From: DATKWD01 sp963704815
GTDB lineage: Bacteria; Actinomycetota; Acidimicrobiia; Acidimicrobiales; Salinilacustritrichaceae
Reading direction: 5' to 3'
Length of the DNA stretch: 64,000 nucleotides
Assembly (NCBI GenBank): GCA_963704815.1
Contig: CAVPHU010000002.1
Coordinates: forward strand, 1 to 64,000
Shown here: positions 59,573 to 64,000 of the stretch, in pieces
Layout: every line of letters starts with the position of its first letter
How positions within the stretch are numbered: the stretch's first letter is position 1
Made by a program: the position numbers and the translations under genes
Notes under the pieces: generated by a model
The model's input: only the letters and a program-made list of their open reading frames with translations
Database searches by the model: none
What the model was told of the DNA's origin: nothing

Positions 59573-61906
59573 ATGAGCGACACACCCGGCACACCCCAGC
59601 GCCCGCAGGCGTACGACGGCTTCGGTGGCGAGGCCGGTCGGATCTTCTCGACCTCGACGTCGTGGTGGCCCGAACGTCCCGACCCCGGCGCCGACGCACC
59701 CAACGTGATCGTGATGCTGGTCGACGATCTGGGGTTCAGCGACGCCGGGTGCTTCGGCTCAGAGATCGACACTCCGAACATCGACGCCCTTGCCGCCGGG
59801 GGAGTGCGGTTCAGCAACTTCCACGTCAATCCGATGTGCTCGCCGACCCGAGCGTCGCTGCTCACTGGCCTCAACCCGCACATGGCCGGTGTCGGCCACG
59901 TCGCGCATGCCGACCCGGGCTTCCCCGGCTACGCCATGGAGCTTCGCGACGACGCCGTCACGATGGCCGACGTGTTCCGCGACTCGGGGTGGGCCACCTT
60001 CGCCGTCGGCAAGTGGCATCTGTGCAAGGACAGCGACAACTCGATGGGCGGGTCGAAGAAGTCGTGGCCCCTTCAGGTCGGGTTCGAGCGCTACTACGGG
60101 ATCCTCGACGGGTTCACGAACTTCCATCATCCGCACCAGTTGTTCGAGGACAACCGGATGCTCGACATCGACGAGTTCGACGACGACTACTACTTCACCG
60201 ACGACCTGACCGATCAGGCCATCGGCATGATCCGTCAGCTCCGCACCAACCACCCGCACAAGCCGTTCTTCCTGTACTTCGCCCACGGTGCCGTGCACGC
60301 GCCGCTCCAGGCCAAGGCCGTAGACATGGCCAAGTACGAGGGGAAGTACGCCGCCGGTTGGGATGCCATCCGTGAGCAACGGCTGGCCCGCCAGAAGGAG
60401 CTCGGCGTCGTTCCCGACCACGCCGAGTTGCCGCCGCGCAACCACGAGCCCGAACACGCGGTGCCGGCCTGGGACGAGCTGAGCGACGACGAGCGTCAGC
60501 TGTTCGCCCGCTACCAGGAGATCTATGCGGCCATGGTCGACAACGTCGACCAGAACCTGGGCCGGCTGAGGGCCGAGCTCGAGGCGAGCGGCGAGTGGGA
60601 CAACACGATCGTCGTCTTCACCAGCGACAACGGCGCGTCGCGCGAGGGCGACGAGCTCGGAACCTCGCAGTACTTCGAGGTGCTGCTCAGCAAGGCCGGG
60701 ATGGGGAGCACCGACGACATCGGCCCGCACCTCGACCGGTTCGACCTGCTCGGTGGGCCGCAGACGCTGCCGCACTACCCGATGGGGTGGGCGATGGCCG
60801 GCAACACCCCGTTCCGGTTGTACAAGGTCAACACCCATCAGGGGGGCCAGCAGGTGCCGCTCATCATCTCCTGGCCGGAGCGCTTCGCCGAGGCGGCCGG
60901 TGAGATCCGGACGCCCTACCAGCACGTCACCGACATCCTGCCGACGCTGGCCGACCTGCTCGGCCTCGAGGTTCCCGCGACCAAGAACGGCAAGCCGAGC
61001 CCGGAGCCGGTGGGGGCGAGCTTCGCCGATGCGGTCGTCGACTCGGCGGCCGCATCCACGCACCCCGAGCAGCTGTACGAGAACTGGGGTCATCGCGGCA
61101 TGTACCGCGATGGCTGGTCGGCGGTCACCGTCCACCAGGCCCAGACCGCGCTCTCGACCGAGCCGTGGGAGCTGCACGACCTGCGCGCCGATCCGACCGA
61201 GCTGCACGACCTGGCGGCCGAGCGCCCGGAGAAGCTGGCCGAGATGGTCGCTGCCTGGGACGAGGCGGCCTGGGCCAACCAGGTGTTCCCCGTCGACGAG
61301 CGGTCGATGCTCAAGGAGCTCATCCGGCCTCCGTACGATGACGTCCTCACCGAGCCGGTGACCATCCGGCCGGGGACCCCCTCTCTCGACCGCTACCGCA
61401 GCCTCCAGCTGATCACGTTCCGGTCGTGCAACATCCGGGCCGAGCTCTCGTGGGCCCCCGGCCAGCAGGGCACGATCATCGCCCACGGCGACCAGGGCGG
61501 TGGTTACGGCCTCTACGTCGTCGACGACGAACTGCTGCTCGTCTACAACGCGTACGGCCACATGCACGAGCACCGTGCGGGCCGCCCGACCGAGGGTCGC
61601 CAGGTCATCGAACTCGACCTCGCTGCGCCGGGCGGGCTGAAGTACGACCTCACGGTCACCGTCGACGGCGATGATCGGGGCGGGATCAGCCAGGTCCCGA
61701 TGGTGATGGCCATGGCCCCGTTCCAGGGCATCGACGTCGGGATCGACCGGCGCTCACCGGTGTCGTGGAGCCTCTACGAGCGGTACCGGACGTTCCCGTT
61801 CGAGGGGTCGATCGATCACGTCACCTACACCCCCGGCGACTTCGCACCCGACGCTCCCCACAACTTCCTCGACATGGCCCGGGAGATGCACCAGCGGTTC
61901 GAGTGA
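59573..61906 (+). CDS. Arylsulfatase (formylglycine-dependent)
   Basis: A 777-residue sulfatase. The metal site is IVMLVDDLGFSDAG, the signature C89-SPTR is in PMCSPTRASLLTG, and the family block is FAVGKWHL. The C-terminal 150 residues (from QLITFRSCNIRAEL) form an extra beta-rich domain seen in large bacterial arylsulfatases. The ATG at 59573 is preferred; one six codons upstream is possible. No signal peptide is seen. Activation would need the FGE at 45355 or another. Confidence 0.94.
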   Translation: MSDTPGTPQRPQAYDGFGGEAGRIFSTSTSWWPERPDPGADAPNVIVMLVDDLGFSDAGCFGSEIDTPNIDALAAGGVRFSNFHVNPMCSPTRASLLTGLNPHMAGVGHVAHADPGFPGYAMELRDDAVTMADVFRDSGWATFAVGKWHLCKDSDNSMGGSKKSWPLQVGFERYYGILDGFTNFHHPHQLFEDNRMLDIDEFDDDYYFTDDLTDQAIGMIRQLRTNHPHKPFFLYFAHGAVHAPLQAKAVDMAKYEGKYAAGWDAIREQRLARQKELGVVPDHAELPPRNHEPEHAVPAWDELSDDERQLFARYQEIYAAMVDNVDQNLGRLRAELEASGEWDNTIVVFTSDNGASREGDELGTSQYFEVLLSKAGMGSTDDIGPHLDRFDLLGGPQTLPHYPMGWAMAGNTPFRLYKVNTHQGGQQVPLIISWPERFAEAAGEIRTPYQHVTDILPTLADLLGLEVPATKNGKPSPEPVGASFADAVVDSAAASTHPEQLYENWGHRGMYRDGWSAVTVHQAQTALSTEPWELHDLRADPTELHDLAAERPEKLAEMVAAWDEAAWANQVFPVDERSMLKELIRPPYDDVLTEPVTIRPGTPSLDRYRSLQLITFRSCNIRAELSWAPGQQGTIIAHGDQGGGYGLYVVDDELLLVYNAYGHMHEHRAGRPTEGRQVIELDLAAPGGLKYDLTVTVDGDDRGGISQVPMVMAMAPFQGIDVGIDRRSPVSWSLYERYRTFPFEGSIDHVTYTPGDFAPDAPHNFLDMAREMHQRFE

Positions 61907-61986
61907 GTCAGTTCTCGGATTCTTGTACGCGCACGTCCTTGTATCTGGGTCACTGGCGTTGCGGAAGTCGATCTGGGTGAGGCGCG

Positions 61987-62760
61987 TCAGGGCCGTGCCG
62001 GCTTGCCCGCCCGATTGAGGGCCCAGCGGGCCCAGAGGAACGCGATCACGAACAGCGAGCCTCGCAGGAGCCAGGCCCACATCGTCGATGACCCGACGCC
62101 TACCGCATCCGCCAGCGCGTCGGCGTCGCTGGCGGTGTCGCCCGGGCTTCCCTCGACGATCACGAGGGTCCGCCCGGCGCTGAAGGCATCGGTGAGCAGG
62201 CCGACCGCCAGGATGCCGAGTCCGATCCGACGCGCTTGTTCGTAGCGGTCGGGGATGGCGGCGATCCCGGCGAACACGAGCGTGGTGATGCCCAGGAGGA
62301 ACCACGTGAAGCGCTGCTCACCGTCGCTGACGAACGGAACCGTCGAATTGAACGGGACCCAGAACACCCAGACCAGCAGCGAGATCCCGGCAGCCACCGC
62401 TGCGGTGATCCGGGTCGTCCGGCCGAAGAGGACCGCGGTCAACAGTGCGAGGCCGGCGAACAAGGTGGCCGGGTACCCTGATCCGGCCACGAGGAAGGTC
62501 CTCCACCAGCTGTCCGACACCTCGGTGAACGTGACGCCGCCGCCCTCCTGAAACACGGTGACGCTGCTGACCCGCCCTGTCAGCAGATCCGCGAAGGTGG
62601 CGTGTCCCGCCTCGTGCACACTCGTCCCGAGGGCGCCGATGACGCCCGCCACCCCACCACCGAGGTTGCCGAGCACCAGGGCGATGACGAAGACCAGCAC
62701 GAGGGTCCGCTTGACCGAGGCCCGGTCGGGTCGACCATCGACAGGGAAGAAGTCGGCCAT
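61987..62760 (-). CDS. M50-like membrane metalloprotease family protein
   Basis: A 257-residue membrane protein with about six helices. The zinc motif H49-EAGH lies at the end of the first helix (LGTSVHEAGHATFADLLTGR). It is followed by a beta-hairpin (VTVFQEGGGVTF), the usual plan of the M50B-like group. Substrates are unknown; such proteins cut within or near the membrane. It is convergent with the sulfatase, and the 80-base gap holds no clear hairpin. Confidence 0.8.
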   Translation of the reverse strand: MADFFPVDGRPDRASVKRTLVLVFVIALVLGNLGGGVAGVIGALGTSVHEAGHATFADLLTGRVSSVTVFQEGGGVTFTEVSDSWWRTFLVAGSGYPATLFAGLALLTAVLFGRTTRITAAVAAGISLLVWVFWVPFNSTVPFVSDGEQRFTWFLLGITTLVFAGIAAIPDRYEQARRIGLGILAVGLLTDAFSAGRTLVIVEGSPGDTASDADALADAVGVGSSTMWAWLLRGSLFVIAFLWARWALNRAGKPARP

Positions 62761-62885
62761 GGCGACCCAGTCTGCCAGCGGTCCTGCGGGTTCAGTCTGC
62801 GCCAGACCGAGCGATCGCGCCCAGGGCACGCGGCATCGGCCGCCGCGATGGCGGGATCGGCTGGTCGAGGCGGCAAGATGGCGGC

Positions 62886-63062
62886 ATGGACGTGCTGTTT
62901 CTCGCCCACGAGGGAGGGTGGGACGAGGCCGCCATGGTGCTCGTTCCGCTGCTGTTCCTCGCGATGCTGCTTCGCGTCGCTCACGTACGCGCGTCGCGGC
63001 TCGACGACGTCGAACCCGACGGTGCCTCGACCCCCGAGTCGAGCGACGCGAGCGACTCCTGA
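62886..63062 (+). CDS. Small single-helix membrane protein
   Basis: A 58-residue protein, MDVLFLAHEGGWDEAAMVLV, with one hydrophobic segment (AAMVLVPLLFLAMLLRVAHV) and an acidic tail (VEPDGASTPESSDASDS). It lies between the divergent M50 gene and the CoA transferase, 34 bases before the latter. Codon use looks normal. No known function. Confidence 0.55.
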   Translation: MDVLFLAHEGGWDEAAMVLVPLLFLAMLLRVAHVRASRLDDVEPDGASTPESSDASDS

Positions 63063-63096
63063 GCCGGGCCGCGTCGGCTCACCTACGCTCCTCGCG

Positions 63097-64000
63097 GTGA
63101 AGCCACTCGAGGGGATTCGCATCGTCGAGGCAGGGCAGATGATCTCGGTTCCCTTCGCCACGATGCTGCTGGCCGAGCAGGGCGCCGAGGTGATCAAGGT
63201 CGAGGTGCCCGACGGGGTGGGGGATCGCATGCGCTTCCTCGGAACCCGCCGCAAGAAGATGGGCGCGCTGTTCCACGGAGCCAACCGCGGCAAGAAGTCG
63301 GTGGTGATCGACACCAAGACGCCCGACGGCCTCGTTGCGATGAAGAAGCTCATCGCCAGCGCCGATGTGTTCGTGCAGAACTTCCGCCCCGGCGCCGCCG
63401 AGCGAATGGGCATCGGCGAGACCGACGTGCGTGCCGACCACCCCGACCTCGTCTACGTGTCGGTGTCGGGGTTCGGTTCTAGTGGACCGAACGCCGGCGA
63501 GAAGGTCTACGACTACGTCATCCAGGCCATGACGGGCATGGCCGCGTTGCAGTCCGACGAGACGAACGAGCCCACCCTCATCCGGCAGTTCGTGATCGAC
63601 AAGGTGACGGCGCTGACGGTCGCCCAGGCCATCACCGCGGCGGTCCTCGGCCGTGAGCGGGGGATGGGTGGCCAGCACCTCGAGGTCTCGATGCTCGACA
63701 TCGGCCTGTGGTTCTTCTGGCCCGACGGCATGATGGACCGCGCCCTCCAAGGCGACGGCGTGACCCACGCTCCGCACTTCTCCGAGCTGTACGAGGTCCG
63801 CAAGACCACCGACGGCCACGTCGCCATCGTCGCGTCCGGGATGCGGACGTGGCCCCACCTCTCCGCGGCCTTCGGCCCGCAATGGCTGGATGACCCCCGC
63901 TTCGCCACCTTCGAGGCTCGAGAGGCGAACGCCGACGCGCTCGCAGCCGAGTTCGACCGGGCGATCGCACCGCTCACCACGTCCGAGGCGCTCGAACGCA
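63097..64000 (+). CDS. CaiB/BaiF family CoA transferase (partial, runs off the right edge)
   Basis: The first 301 residues of a class III CoA transferase: MISVPFATMLLAEQGAEVIK near the start, NRGKKSVVIDTKTPDG, and VYDYVIQAMTGMAAL with the catalytic Asp near residue 148. It moves CoA between organic acids, or isomerises an acyl-CoA in the racemase branch. The GTG start (VKPLEGIRIVEAGQ) is typical. The stop lies beyond the window. Confidence 0.93.
   Translation, partial: MKPLEGIRIVEAGQMISVPFATMLLAEQGAEVIKVEVPDGVGDRMRFLGTRRKKMGALFHGANRGKKSVVIDTKTPDGLVAMKKLIASADVFVQNFRPGAAERMGIGETDVRADHPDLVYVSVSGFGSSGPNAGEKVYDYVIQAMTGMAALQSDETNEPTLIRQFVIDKVTALTVAQAITAAVLGRERGMGGQHLEVSMLDIGLWFFWPDGMMDRALQGDGVTHAPHFSELYEVRKTTDGHVAIVASGMRTWPHLSAAFGPQWLDDPRFATFEAREANADALAAEFDRAIAPLTTSEALER

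Noticed and set aside
59759..61573. A 604-residue minus-strand open frame
   Set aside because: It is antisense to the second sulfatase, whose motifs are clear.

Overview
The window is GC-rich DNA, densely coded on both strands, with many GTG starts and 4-bp ATGA/GTGA gene overlaps. Together with an F420-type luciferase-like oxidoreductase, a monomeric NADP isocitrate dehydrogenase, a CaiB/BaiF CoA transferase, paired COG2159 amidohydrolases and a P450, this suggests an aerobic heterotrophic actinobacterium, perhaps of the Acidimicrobiia type. The lineage is inferred from gene content only. No rRNA or tRNA gene, phage module, transposase or CRISPR array was seen.

Layout. 1-1589: wreckage of a Type IIL (MmeI-like) DNA methyltransferase fused to the C-terminal half of a beta-carbonic anhydrase. 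1628-8389: LysR regulator, SDR, then a tight operon amidohydrolase - acetoacetate decarboxylase-like - amidohydrolase (one frameshift) - cytochrome P450. 8521-17158: GNAT, methyltransferase (frameshift), epoxide hydrolase, TrkA-C membrane protein, arsenate reductase plus aquaporin, ECF sigma factor (frameshift) with anti-sigma factor, MaoC-like protein, acyl-CoA synthetase. 17251-21810: MMPL transporter with an unusual C-terminal tail, divergent from a sulfatase. 21926-29421: a six-gene operon (DapA-like aldolase, old yellow enzyme, ThuA-like, TIM-barrel isomerase, Gfo/Idh/MocA dehydrogenase, GMC oxidoreductase), split in the middle by a 99-bp tandem repeat. I read it as a candidate glycoside 3-oxidation pathway.

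29431-37289: LLM oxidoreductase, thioesterase, NlpC/P60 endopeptidase, LuxR-type regulator behind a cluster of CGGACA boxes, isocitrate dehydrogenase, phytoene-desaturase-like flavoprotein. 37348-43015: dimethylformamidase-like protein, then an aromatic meta-cleavage cluster (FAH hydrolase and TetR, divergent across a perfect operator palindrome from extradiol dioxygenase, flavin hydroxylase and AhpD-like protein). 43046-48061: FAD oxidase, SMP-30 lactonase, formylglycine-generating enzyme (which could activate both sulfatases in the window), alpha/beta hydrolase, 2-hydroxyacid dehydrogenase. 48209-49066: divergent arsR/arsI. 49128-49755: a second chimeric pseudogene (signal peptide / Hsp70 / FHA). 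49756-64000: ThrH, TauD-like dioxygenase, EngB, MFS, small proteins, LOG protein, FKBP lipoprotein (frameshift), GH3 glycosidase, lipase, a second sulfatase, M50-like membrane protease and a CoA transferase running off the right edge.

Three cross-cutting signals stand out. A 51-bp palindromic element occurs three times at gene 3' ends. Four otherwise intact genes each carry exactly one extra base, which looks like sequence error. Two separate places show truncated genes of unrelated families fused to each other.
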